From: Cyathus striatus
Taxonomy: Eukaryota > Basidiomycota > Agaricomycetes > Agaricales > Nidulariaceae
Length of the DNA: 64,000 nt
Direction of reading: 5' to 3'
NCBI GenBank assembly: GCA_025738555.1
Contig: JAOVFP010000006.1
Coordinates: 2,790,001-2,854,000, forward strand
A program made the position numbers and the translations under genes. The first letter of the stretch is position 1. Each line of letters opens with the position of its first letter. Positions 23,254 through 34,223 of this stretch are shown here, piece after piece. The notes under the pieces are model-generated. The model was not told the DNA's origin. It saw nothing but the letters and a program-made list of their open reading frames with translations, and made no database searches.

Positions 23254-23995
23254 TACGAATTAATACTTAGCAATATAACTAGAATGCGGAGACCAGAATT
23301 GAGGATGTTGAGACGAGCGTTCGCGCAAACGATGAGTGATGAGAGGAGAGAAGCGACACGGACGAAAAAGGCTTGAGCCGCGACCTTGCTCAGCTGGACG
23401 CCGGATGCCGGATATATTCATAGCCGGCATCCTTGCTCAAGACTTACATAGCGTATATTTGTCAGATTATTATGTAGTGTAGATTTGTCAGCTCATTTCA
23501 ATTCGTTCCGCTGCACTTGTCCTCCCTCCCTCTGAGCTTGCATCTATCTACTTATGTTTACTCACCATGTTGCCGACACACCCTAGCCTCCACAAATCCC
23601 CTGGAAATGCTATAACTCTTAGCAATAAGTTACAACCCAAATATACGATACAGTCCCAGTCCCTTCTATGTAGGGTACAATATGGACTCCAGCACAGACG
23701 AAGATATCAACAAGGAAGAAAAGGGGGATAAGGAATAGGGGAGCCGGGAGGAGGAAGAGGAAGAGGGGAGGGAGGATGGGGAAGAAGGGGAGGGTAAGGA
23801 TGTGTCATTCAATTGTTGACAGAGAAGCTACAGCACAGAATGTTACCGTTGATGCTCAAATAAGTTGATGGCAGCCAGTTTTATATCACAACTGGTTATA
23901 GATACGGGAAACATAGACAAGTGTGGACAAGTGGAATGAGGACAAGTGCAGTAGAACGAGTTGAAGTGAGTTGAGTAATATACGCTATGTAAGTC
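23254..23995. mobile_element. Rearranged LTR-like sequence upstream of the gag fragment
   Basis: Contains two inverted partial copies of a block with ACTTACATAGCGTATAT followed further on by a TGCACTTGTCCTC stretch (about 23443-23535 and, reversed, 23930-23995). Between them is a purine-rich GGAGGAAGAGG region near 23735-23800. It is probably LTR and leader sequence of the broken element; exact LTR ends cannot be fixed because no matching second LTR is present. Confidence 0.4.
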
Positions 23996-24035
23996 TGCTT
24001 GTAATTGATCGAATTTCTCGCGCGAGTGCCATCAT

Positions 24036-25672
24036 TTATGCAAACGGCTGTAAACCAGTCTCTTCGTGGTTCCAAGAAAATCTCGATCTTTGTACGGGAT
24101 CCTCCCCAAACTCCCCCAAAGACAACACATTGTGGTTGAACTCCCCTACCGTTGCACTCGCATCATGATTAAACTCCATCGACACCCCCGTCTGCACCGT
24201 GGTAAGTCTCGTACTGTGCCTGCTCTCCCATTCTCGAAGGTGTAGGATGAATCGGGCAGTCATCAGGCCAGATATCCTGCGAAGATCAATTGATTAATCA
24301 TACGCGATTCCACGAAATTTTAATGATATCAACATGATATCAAGTTTTCTCTTGACTTACGGAATTGTGTAAGCGCTCATAGCAGTTTGTAAGAATGTAC
24401 CGGGCTATATTACAATCAACGGGGGTCATACGATGTGACCCAAGACGACGCAGACGTACAGTAGCAGCCTGCAAGACTACTTAATTAGAGGTGATATCAA
24501 ACCTTTTTTGACAGATGTGGTACATACAAAATCAAGAGCCAGAGAAGCAGTGGTGAATCCTGAAACGAATCTGAAAGGATACGTGCGGCTCATTAAACTG
24601 ATCCTGATCCCTGTAACAATGAAGAAACTTACACAAAGTAAAGTACTCCTTGCTCGAGGAGAAAGTACATTAATCCATCCTTTTGCATATCCCAGGGCCC
24701 AGCGGCACGAATGGCTTGCACCGCCCTGACAGTAGTAAGAAGCGCGGACACGAGTTCGAAGACGACGGTGAATATAGATAGCAAGTGCACAGCTGAGTAT
24801 TTTTAGCATAGATATGATCAGATGGTCGCTGTAATGGAGTATAACTGTAAACAACTTGCCACTGTTGACATTAAACATCATTTCAACTAGATGATAAACG
24901 AAATAGACTTACACTGGGTTATCAGTATTCCCGGTGCAGTGGATAACTGATATGTGTATCTTGTTGGTTCGTTAGCTTTCTAGGACGTTGAGAAACGAAA
25001 TAGGAAAGACTCACAGAGGCAAGAACAATGAGCATTATCCCTATTGACCCAAGAAATGCAAGAATAAAATTGTTCTTTCCGTAGACAGCGTACGTTCTCG
25101 CTGTCCATACCACTGCGATTGGAGATCGAGTCTCTGTTGCCAGATAATAAGTTGGTTGAATTCTTACTGATAATCGCGGTGCGTCCTAGCAGACTCAATA
25201 CTGAGCATATCCTGTACGACGCGTCACAGCTACATAATTATCGCTTCTATTAGCTTTGTCAGTTCGAGGGGTCAGGCTAACGCACTGATATAAAATATAA
25301 GAATACTATTAGCTACATAATATCATTGAACTCACCCTCATTGTATGCATTTTTCCTGCTATTGCAAGAGTATATATAACGTTGGAAACCATCGCATACC
25401 GACAGAAAACGTATAATATGTTTGACATCCTGAATTTTGCCTTCCAGATGAATCTCACTTCTCTTCCAAACGTGAGGCAGTAATCATAATATAATAATGC
25501 TGTTATTTTTGAGCATTATAAACAGAGAAACTCAAATGACTTTACTACTTACCAATGGTTGAGTATTGTATGCAGAAGTGTATGAATCTTTGGTGAGAAC
25601 GTAGACAGTTGAGAAAGGTAATACAAAAATAAGTGAATTCTTCACTCACTGAGACGATGTTAGTTTTGCCAT
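24036..25672 (-). CDS. DUF6533-type multi-membrane protein, copy 2
   Basis: Same subtype as copy 1. Exons from the 5' end: 25650-25672 (MAKLTSSQ), 25553-25587, 25336-25499, about 25189-25250, then further exons to 24361 onward and the last at 24036-24276. Landmarks in order: FIHFCIQYSTIALLYYDYC, LTFGREVRFIWKAKFRMSN, CRYAMVSNVIYTLAIAGKM, CSVLSLLGRTAII, VVWTARTYAVYGKNNFILAF, QTAMSAYTIP and SGLMTARFILHLREWE. Function is unknown; the family is membrane-embedded. As in copy 1, the junction after HTMR is out of phase by one base in my reading, so an exon there may be misplaced. The final five residues (LQPFA) and stop codon lie within the 59-bp inverted repeat, so the C-terminus may have been altered by the adjacent retroelement. 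Confidence 0.72.
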
Positions 25673-26213
25673 GTCGTACAGTTGTAAAGATCGATGGCAG
25701 TAAGAAGGATGTGAGTCGACTTATCGTACTTAAGAAACCAACAGTGGCGTTCTTCCATCAAACAGAAACTATCGAAGTACCTGGACTGTATGATTAGACC
25801 TTCCCGCTAATAGTAAGTTGTGACAGGATATAGAAAGGTTATGAAACCAGTGATCTGCAGTGGCAAGAGTTGATCTGGTGGCATGGTGCCGATATCGAAG
25901 GATCGACTGTTTTGTCCTCCTCTCCCGACTGCAGAATATGGGCATCTTCGGACTTACATCACATGGAGGACTCCGCCGATCGACGGCACTTGCTCGTCAC
26001 CTTGATTGATTTACCTCACTCCTTACTCCACTGCAACCATGCAAGTTATTTATATCAAGAGATCAAAAATACGGCGCGAGTCGGAAAATGAAGAGCACAT
26101 GATGTAAGCTAAACATAACGGTGAACAGCCTTCGATTGGATAGCGGTGGCCGATAGATGGTTAACGGGACGCCCGGATATTTATTCCCTGGTATCCTTTA
26201 TGTTGAATATACT
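25673..26213. other. Spacer between DUF6533 copy 2 and the CHAT gene
   Basis: Contains the upstream flank of DUF6533 copy 2 and the 3' end of the CHAT gene, both on the minus strand. No additional gene seen. Confidence 0.4.
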
Positions 26214-29200
26214 TTACATGCCTACATGGATGTAGGTGGCCCATCGAATAGCTGGGATACCTTTAGCTCGTAGCTGTCGTGTTACGAAATCCAAAGCCTC
26301 GGGGACAGTACGGGGATTCAGCTTCAAGTCACCATGTCTGAATAATTCGTCGTAAATTGTTCTTGCAACTTCAGGCCCATCACTATCATTCATGGACCTG
26401 AGGAGAAGTTCGCCATTATAGTAGTTGCCGTCATCCAGCAAGTTGCTTACCACATTGTTCCAACAACACTCTTAAACCCTGATTTAATTGTGAGCTATCA
26501 GGAGATATTAATACTACGAAACACTTACCTGTATAAAGCATTGCAGCAGCAAGATTCAGCGATTCATCTGGAAGTTCCTGGTCATTTGCAGCACTTTCAC
26601 ATGCACTGAGGTATGCCAAAAAGGCTTTAGGGGTGTGGCAACTTGTAAGAGTTGAAAGTGTGAGGCGCCCATTAGTCAGTTCGAATCCACTATTGAGCGG
26701 ATCCTTCTGATTCTGATGACCATGGCAAGCCAAATGGAGGACAGAGGCCTGCCCCAGGGTTTTGACGACATCTTCGACGTTTCTGTTTGCATTGGTCACT
26801 AGAAGAGACTCTTCTGACGTCTCGAGTAAGTTTCCAATCCGTAGAAGTTGTTTCGGAGGAACTAGGGATTGAATCATTTCAAGTTCTTTGGCGGTCTTAG
26901 GGAGTGAGGTGTGTCCAGGCGTTCTAGGTTGCGCTACAATTAAAGCCTGCAACTCAGATGCAAGAGGTAAGCTATGCATCTCCTGCCGGACATTTATGAG
27001 GGCTTCAACACTGGGTATGTATGATGACAGAATGTAATCCGAGGCAAATTGAGCATCTGTAGTTCCGAATCCAGTTCCCGCGGCATGAATTGGAAAGAAG
27101 CTAAACGGGCCACTGGGACACCACCAAAGTCGTGGGCGTTTATCAGGTGGTGGCTGCGGATTCTTTAATAATTAAATCACTATTTAGTATTCCTTTTGCA
27201 GTAAATATGTCGAGTCTCGACTTACCTGCAGTAGATTCAATTTCTCTAGTACAGGACGCACAATAAAGTTCCATAGCAGTCTCAAATGAACTTCATATGG
27301 ACTCCTTCTACCAGCACCCCCTACAGAAGAACCTCTGTCTTCAAGTTCCGCTGAATTTACCGCAGAGCGACCTTCTTTCTGTGCCTTTGAAAGTACTCTG
27401 AACATTATAGCCATATTCGCGCTCGTCAACTCCAACGAAATGGCATCTACTCCTGTCGTGCTCACAATAAGAGCAGCAGACGTGTCTTTGTCTGCAAGTA
27501 AAAAGACTATCGGACCTTGCGCCGTAGCTGCCACTAATGTATCGTACGTTTTCGGTAATAGGAAGTTTTCGAACCCAGGAATCTTGCGTGCCTGCACAAC
27601 GAGTGCATTAAATTCATTTTCGAGCGCTAGCTGCAGTTTGGCATCTTCTTTCGAAGCAGCTCGTTCGCGCTGTCCTTTGCATTTCTCTAGTTCTTCCGCT
27701 ACTGTCTCCAATTTTTTCCCTAGTTCAGGAGGAAGGTCACTGAAATCTGCTCGTAGCCGCATCAAGCGAGACCAGAATTGCGAACGAGACTTTTCAACCA
27801 CCTCAAGAGCTCTCTCTGGTCCGCGATAGAGCAGTGTTTGCAGAATGTTGGTGAGTCCAAATTCCGAACTATCCTTCAACTTTTGCAATCGATTTTCTAA
27901 CAATACATCCTGTGGTCTCCAGTGCACGTCTCTGAATGTATCATGATTCAGAGTTTTCTCTCCAATAACTGCCACTTCTTTATGAGTTTGCTTAGAAGTA
28001 GCTATGAAATCTATCGTAAGAGCTTCGGATGCCCTTGTCGAAATCGGCATAGCTAGATGTTCAGTGAGTACAGAGGCGATTTTATTGTACGAGATATCGA
28101 GGAAGTCGCCTAGCGGTAAGATTACTTCATAAGCTTCGTATCCCATGAAAGGAGGAGATAATGTGATTTTATCAGGCCACTGCTCCTCTAGGCTCAAAGG
28201 TCCATTTCGTATGAATCGTACGTCTCCACTGTCAAGAAGGATATATCTGAAATAACAACTATGAGCCGTGCTTCCAGTACGGTCTGTCCTGAGCTTTCGA
28301 GTTCCACAGTATTTAAACACAGAGTCTTGATACATATAGTCGGTCCTCCCGTCTTCCATTCCATTGAGTTGTTTAAGCTTATTAATGATGGTATCGGTTG
28401 TAATTCTCCAAGATGTTACAAGTTCTTTTTCAATGCGAGGTGCAGAGGTGAGTGCGGATTCGGATCGCAGACTATTCAAATAAATTTGAAATACAAGGGT
28501 TAAGGAGTATGGTGGAGCGCTAATATCCTTAATAATGTTGTTAAGGATATCGCCTGAGTTGATTAGACATTGAGCCTTGTTATTGATTGTGTAGTGAAAT
28601 GGGTATATCCCGTTTTCGAGAAGATTATCCACTGTCGTCTCTTGTACGAACCTGTCCCATAGGTCTTCTGGGGAATTTGAGGAGCTATTATTCGGCTGAG
28701 TACAAGAGGCAATTACTTCCCGAAAAAGCTTCATAGAGTCAATCCAGTCAACGGTATGCGAGCTTCGGGCAAGTGTTATTAACGCAGAAACAACGAGTGT
28801 CTCCAGCGACGAAAATGTATGTGACTTATGATTTGGTATTAAGTCCATAATAGACTTTATCACAGTCGACGCCTCTTGCAACACGTCATTGGACAATTCA
28901 GTACGCATATACCGGAGATGAAGGATATGTCCCAGAAACAGACTCTTTCGTCCGTCTTTCGTCCAGGAACTAAATCCCATCTGCGTGGTGACTTCGCGAA
29001 ATAGTTCCAATGCTGCTGCCAGTGGTGCACGCTTTTCGGTTAACAGAGCAAGAGACAGCTGTGTAAGCACCAACTGCACCACACCGATAAAAAGTAGCGG
29101 GGATCCAGCTTCCTGTACGCGAATAAATTCTCTGAATAATACAGATGCACCTCTTTGATCGCCTTCCTTGCCTTCTTCCTTCGCCAATTCGCCAGCGACA

Positions 29201-30702
29201 CGGTAAAGCATATGCTCGTACCCACGTTCTTCAATTAAATCGACTCCTCCTAACAATGCACAGCTTTCATCTAAATCTGAGGACTTCCCATTCGTGAGGC
29301 CGCAGCGGTATCCGAATATGTACCCCAGAACGCCGTCCGATTTCGCCCAGGTTGGAGACACTTTTTCTAGTTCGAGAATAATGTCCTTTACGACTAGCCC
29401 GTCTTTGTTGATCGAGAGATTCCAATCGTCCGGCGGGACCGAATTGCACAAGTCATGTAAGAGTCGTACAAAATTTGAGTGTGTGATGCTGGGATTGGTT
29501 TCTTGCTGTTCCATCGAAAGAGGTATAAATTCTGCATCTAATGCGCAGGAATGATCAGGCGCCGATCGAGAAGACGGTTTGAACCCGTGTATAAATGCCG
29601 ACTTCAGAAAGAATCGGTGTACCGCCGGGTTGGGCCTTTCAATATGCGAACCGTCTCTCATGCATGACAGAACGTGCATAAAATACTGGACGACCTGACG
29701 AGATTCTTGAATCCATAGACGTTGGCCTTCGTCAGCTGTGATGTAGCGGTTATCAGGGATAATAAGTGGAGTCGATCCACGGTGCTTTATCGTATCTGAC
29801 AAAGTAACTAAACAAGTCGCCAGTGAGCGAACCTCTGTATAGCACTCTTTCAGAGATTCTATCAAGGCATCGAACGTGGAACTCTCTATAGACGAATGTG
29901 GTCCACTCTGGACTGCATTCAGTAGAATCTTGTAAAAGGTGTCAAGAACGTCAATCCATTCATCTGGATCTGCACTACTTGATAGCTTGAGGAGCCATGA
30001 GAGGGAAACCGACTCGAATGGTGTTGAATACGATAGTTCCCTTGACGGAAACAAGTTCAAGATCTGAATAATCCTTTCTATCGTGGGACTGAAATCTTGT
30101 ACGGGGCCAAATCCTTCGTATCTATGACCGATGATAGTTCCAATAATCAAAAGTGTGCGCTCTGATCCATACGAAGATTCCCACTGGCGACTTTCCATAA
30201 CGCGATCGAACAACTTGAGTCCTTCGTTAAACGGCTCTTCAACCTTATTAGCAAGATAGTAGAACAAATACATCGGCACGAGTGCAGCCGCAGACATCAT
30301 GTAAATAGGAGATCCTGTTTCCTGTATATCGAAAAACTGTGCCATGCAATCCAGTGCATTGTCAAGATAGAAGAAATCCGTCGACTTTTCAAAGGTACCT
30401 CGAGCTCTGTGCGATGCCAAGAAAAAGGCATATGCAAAACCAGGTTCAGAACGCAGATTAACAGAAGAGAGTAGGAGGACCAGTGCACGTCGTAGATCCG
30501 AGTCTGATTCCGTTTTTTCCGCTCGATAGAGAAAAAGCAATGCCTGAATGGCCTTGAGGTTGATCCAGGTTGGATTGGGATTTAATGGCTCTACGTGAGC
30601 GCTGACGAAGGAACTTGGTCCCCGACAGAATGATTCTATCTCCTCAAATGACAGCTCCTCTGCGATTACATGCAGTCTAAGGATGAATTCTGTATGGTTC
30701 AT
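26214..30702 (-). CDS. Large helical-repeat protein with C-terminal CHAT protease-like domain
   Basis: Four exons (27226-30702, 26529-27162, 26451-26478, 26214-26397) encode 1440 residues. Roughly the first 900 residues are alpha-helical with recurring FREVxxS- and LFDRVMES-like helices, consistent with divergent TPR-type repeats; a charged stretch follows near 1000-1060. The C-terminal domain is CHAT, a caspase/separase-clan peptidase fold. The predicted catalytic His is in SVLHLACHGHQ (about residue 1306) and the Cys in LAYLSACESA (about 1347). Both are intact, and the family's GFKSVVGTMW and final IRWATYIHVGM motifs are present. CHAT proteins cleave partner proteins in bacteria and plants; the fungal substrates are unknown. 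Exon 3 is only 28 nt and all phases close. The ATG at 30702 opens the long exon. Likely cytosolic: no signal or membrane segment seen. Confidence 0.88.
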
Positions 30703-32726
30703 CTCGTCTTGGGGAGTCTGTCGAGTGACGTGGCTGAATCTGTAAGCCTACCGCAAAGTATCTGCTATTTGCTCACAATATTGTTTTCTACGGCTCTTTC
30801 TTCGTGTTCCATATTCAAAGTTAATCCTGGAATGGGGGTTTAGTAAGGAGGTTGATGGGCTAGGAGAAAGAGTTGGTGATCAACTGATTAGGCCCAGTCA
30901 AAGTCGCGCAGGTCTGGTCCGGCCAGATCTGGCATTTCCGGGGAGGTCCGAGCGGGGCTGGGAACAGCTGATTTCACACGCTCAATCTTATCTGTTTGCG
31001 ACTTCTTTGTTGTGTTCACACCACTGACTTGGGTGCACGACCCATCCTACGTCCCGACCTTCTGTCCTCTTCTACACAGTCTACTTCATCAAATGTGTCG
31101 CTCCTACTTGCTCGATCGACACGATGCTGCAGCTATATTTGTCCAGACCAAACAACGCGACTGCTGTCAGCGCGAAACCGACTCTGCCTCTCTTGTTTCT
31201 GTACCACCACCATCCCCACTCCGCCCCCAGTGCCCACTCTCCTCTATCCCTTCCTCCCCTTCTCGCTCCTCCATTCTCGCTCCTACTCCTCCCTCTGGAA
31301 CCTTCCTCTTCCTCCCTCCCTCCCCTCTCCCTCCCTCTTCTCTTCCTCCCTCCCTTGTCTCCCGTGGTGTACCGTCCCCTCACTCTCTTATTCGCAACAC
31401 CGTCATCTCTCTCATCCGGCCTCTCCAATTCATGATTGCCAGTCCTACACCACTGTTCTATGTTGAGGTTCTACCAGGGACCACGAAACATCGGTTGTTA
31501 CGGGATAGGTAAGTCAATATTGTCCTTGTTCCACATTCTAACTGCATATATGTGATATTTTTACAGCTAAATCAAGTTTATTATTCCTAGGTTCGAGATT
31601 TATCATACTGTGCTGTTCTGGTATGCTATTACGTTCTCAGACAGCCTCAATGGACGATTTCATTTGGCAGGAACATCTAAATCTCACTCAAATTCCCAAA
31701 TGTGGGTCCGTTCTTTCTTCTATTACGGTCTTTCCCCCCCTCTCTCAATGCCATCGGCCCTCCAGCTAGGGACAACTACATTTGCATAGTGAGAATATCT
31801 CTAATTTCTTATTTTTGTTCTCTACTGATCGGTAGTCAAGGCTATTAGTCTCGAAAAGCCAGCGAACATCACCAACAGGTATAGGCATCATATCGTCATC
31901 GCTCTTACTCCTCTGACGATTTCTGCTAGTCTCTTCCAGATTCCCTAGTCACCTCTTCCTCGGATTCTGAAGACGAGCCTAATTGGATGGCTGTACTCGC
32001 GTAAACGCATGGGTGTGGGATATGATGGAGGTGCTGGAAGGCAGAGGGAAGTGGAGGGAGATATGGGGTGATAGGGGCGAGAAGAAGGGTATGGTTTGTG
32101 GCAGAGTGCAAGCGGGAGGGGAGCAAGCTATGGGCTGGTAGTATTGGGGATTATGTCACTCGAGCTATTTCTATATCTTCTGGATAGATCTGTAACCAGC
32201 AGAAAATTTAATGAATATATTTTTATTGTATCTCAGAGACAACTGGACCACACCTGTTTTCTATCCGGAAAAGAGGTCAAAAACAGGAATAATTCCGAAA
32301 ATTGCAGAGCATCAGATTCGCCAGACCACACCGGTGCAACTTTTGACTGGGATCGACTAGGTGCCACGCATTCAACGTTATTCAACTTTCACTTTCTTAC
32401 AGTTCTGACCTAACTAGAACTTACGTAAGTTAAACAAGTTCACTCTCCTACTCCTCAACGTCAACGCCAACCTCCTCAACCTCACAACCCCAAAATAAAC
32501 GGGACATAAAAGCTGCAGCATGACATAGCGCGCTGCTAAAGTGAACATAAGGAATATGAAGAGATTCAATATAAGCAAGAGGTTAGGACAATTACAAACA
32601 TTAAGGTCCGATAAATATAAATTGGCATGCTAGGACTCGGCTAAAATACACTTGAAACGGAATTATAAGAAAGCCCATTTGATGTATCTCTATCAAAAAA
32701 ATAATAATCTTATAATGCTAAACCAT
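30703..32726. other. CHAT gene promoter side and pyrimidine-rich tract
   Basis: No supportable gene. 31190-31400 is a strongly strand-asymmetric C+T-rich tract that creates long but featureless frames on both strands (31012-31512 and 31081-31428). The remainder is ordinary intergenic DNA. Confidence 0.45.
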
Positions 32727-32817
32727 TGACCACCGCAGGTCTCGAATCTGCAACCTCTTGGTACTTGTTGCTGTTAAGCCGTCGAAGCTAAACGCGCTAC
32801 CATTGCGCCAGGTAGCC
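32727..32817 (-). tRNA. tRNA-Arg(TCG)-like gene with intron, possibly decayed
   Basis: Minus strand folds as a tRNA. The acceptor GGCTACC pairs with GGTGGTC using wobbles, and the D arm is GCGC-AATGGTA-GCGC. The anticodon region is CTTCGA (anticodon TCG) followed by an intron of about 20 nt. The T arm is GCAGA-TTCGAGA-CCTGC with discriminator A. Mismatches at A30-C40 in the anticodon stem and A53-C61 in the T stem, the latter inside the B box, suggest reduced function or a pseudogene. Confidence 0.6.
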
Positions 32818-32916
32818 ATACACCATTTAGAACAAAGCTACAACTTGTGATCACGTCTATAACAACGGTAGAATATGATTATGATAAAAATCTTATAAAA
32901 AGCATCCTCACACTAT

Positions 32917-33001
32917 TGACCACCGCAGGGGTCGAACCTGCAATCTCCTGATTTCGACTATATTATCGTAGTCAGACGCGATGCCATTTCGCCAGGCGGC
33001 C
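32917..33001 (-). tRNA. tRNA-Arg(ACG) with intron
   Basis: The minus strand gives acceptor GGCCGCC pairing with GGTGGTC (with wobbles) and D arm GCGA-AATGGCA-TCGC. The anticodon stem is TCTGA/TCAGG around CTACGA (anticodon ACG), with an intron of about 13 nt after position 37. The T arm is a perfect GCAGG-TTCGACC-CCTGC, with A as discriminator. The B box GGTTCGACCCC is intact. It lies about 100 bp from the related tRNA-like gene in the same orientation. Confidence 0.75.
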
Positions 33002-33549
33002 GATATATAGATTATATATTCACATAAATTGAAACTCCGGATAATGGATGTTTTCGCTGTATGCTGTCCCTAGTACTACCTAGTTGAGTATATCTTCATA
33101 AGTGATCTACTTTTAACGCATTTGAAGGTGCCCGCTACAGTCACAATATTGATGCCCTCCTGCTCCATGTGCTTTGCGTGTAAACCAGATGAAAATTTCA
33201 ATCAGAGGTTCCATTTGATCTGCCCAGTCGGCGCCTTACCATCGAAATACCGACAGAGTCGCAAATACTTTGGCGCTGAACGTTGAGAGTCGAGACATAG
33301 TTATTTATATCCTATGTATTGCGCGCGGTATCGGACTTGACATAGCGCCGGGATATGTCTAAAATCTTTCCTTGCAATGATTATACCGCCGTAAATTCGT
33401 GAGAGGAGAAGCGGTATACTTGATTATACTCATGTTATTGGAAGAAGTACGGATATCATACTGACAGAGAAGGTGCTTTGTTCACAGCCTCTCGGAATTC
33501 GAGCTCGCCGGTAGTTTCTTTAAACTCATTTTTTGGAGGATAAAATCAC
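33002..33549. other. Intergenic between tRNA pair and secreted protein
   Basis: No gene recognised; forms the upstream region of the small secreted protein gene. Confidence 0.4.
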
Positions 33550-33557
33550 TATAAATT
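33550..33557 (+). promoter_or_regulatory. TATA-like box of the small secreted protein
   Basis: TATAAATT lies 82 nt upstream of the ATG at 33632, suited to a core promoter. It is followed by a CACTCACATCC pyrimidine-rich leader. Confidence 0.45.
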
Positions 33558-33631
33558 AAATGTGGTCTCAGCGTTGTCCAGCATCTCCTACACTCACATC
33601 CAGCTTTTATCTGCATTCTCAACTGCCAGCA

Positions 33632-34223
33632 ATGTTCTCTTCCAAATACATTCTTGCAGCATTTGCTATGGTTTCTTCTGCTAGCGCAGCTGCGTTGTCT
33701 GCTGCTATTGCACAGACTGCCGCCACAGCAGCTACCGCCGCAACTGCAGCGACTGCCGCATCCGTCGCCACCGCTGCTGCCAACGTCCGTGCTATTGAGG
33801 TACTTATCATCCTTTATGATGTTTTTATATCACATTTTTACGATGCTATCAAGGCGAGCCCATCCATTATTCTCTGCAGTGGAAGCATCAACCCCGAAAG
33901 TGGATGCGTCACAATCCCAGTGGTATCCGATACATGTACCAGCTTCACAGGTGGATTGAGCTTCCTCGATGAAACGGTCAGCAACGCTCAAATTCCAGCT
34001 GGGTTCGTATGCACATTCTTCAGGTACGTCTCTGTAGAATGGACTATAGGTATTAAATAGCGATTGACAAAGCTTGAACAGCGCTTTTGGATGCTCGAGC
34101 TCCTCGGCTAATGACAGGGTCATTTTGACGGGTGGAACATGGAGTTTCTTCAGTGTTCCGGGAAATACTGGAAATGAGGACTTCAATGACAAAGCTTCGT
34201 CATTCAGCTGCTCTCCTATTTAG
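33632..34223 (+). CDS. Small secreted six-cysteine protein, crystallin-like
   Basis: Three exons (33632-33799, 33854-34023, 34082-34223) encode 159 residues with clean phases. MFSSKYILAAFAMVSSASAA is a signal peptide, followed by an Ala/Thr-rich TAATAATAATAATA linker. The mature domain has six cysteines in ILCSG, ESGCV, SDTCTS, GFVCTFF, AFGCSS and SFSCSP contexts, ending in EDFNDKASSFSCSPI. The NDKASSxxC ending and cysteine spacing resemble fungal small secreted proteins with a beta/gamma-crystallin-like fold; that assignment is tentative. Such proteins occur extracellularly, sometimes as effectors or wall-associated factors; no role can be read from the sequence. The exon 1 length with a TATA-like box 82 nt upstream supports the ATG at 33632 over the frame opening at 33560. 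Confidence 0.75.

Noticed and set aside
28243..28262. Possible intron in the long CHAT exon (a TTGTTATTTCAG-like acceptor)
   Set aside because: No donor at a workable distance; the reading frame continues unbroken through it.
31012..31512. Overlapping 100-166 codon frames on both strands
   Set aside because: They come from a pyrimidine-rich tract; the translations are low-complexity Ser/Pro/Leu or Arg/Gly/Glu, without domains or conserved exons.
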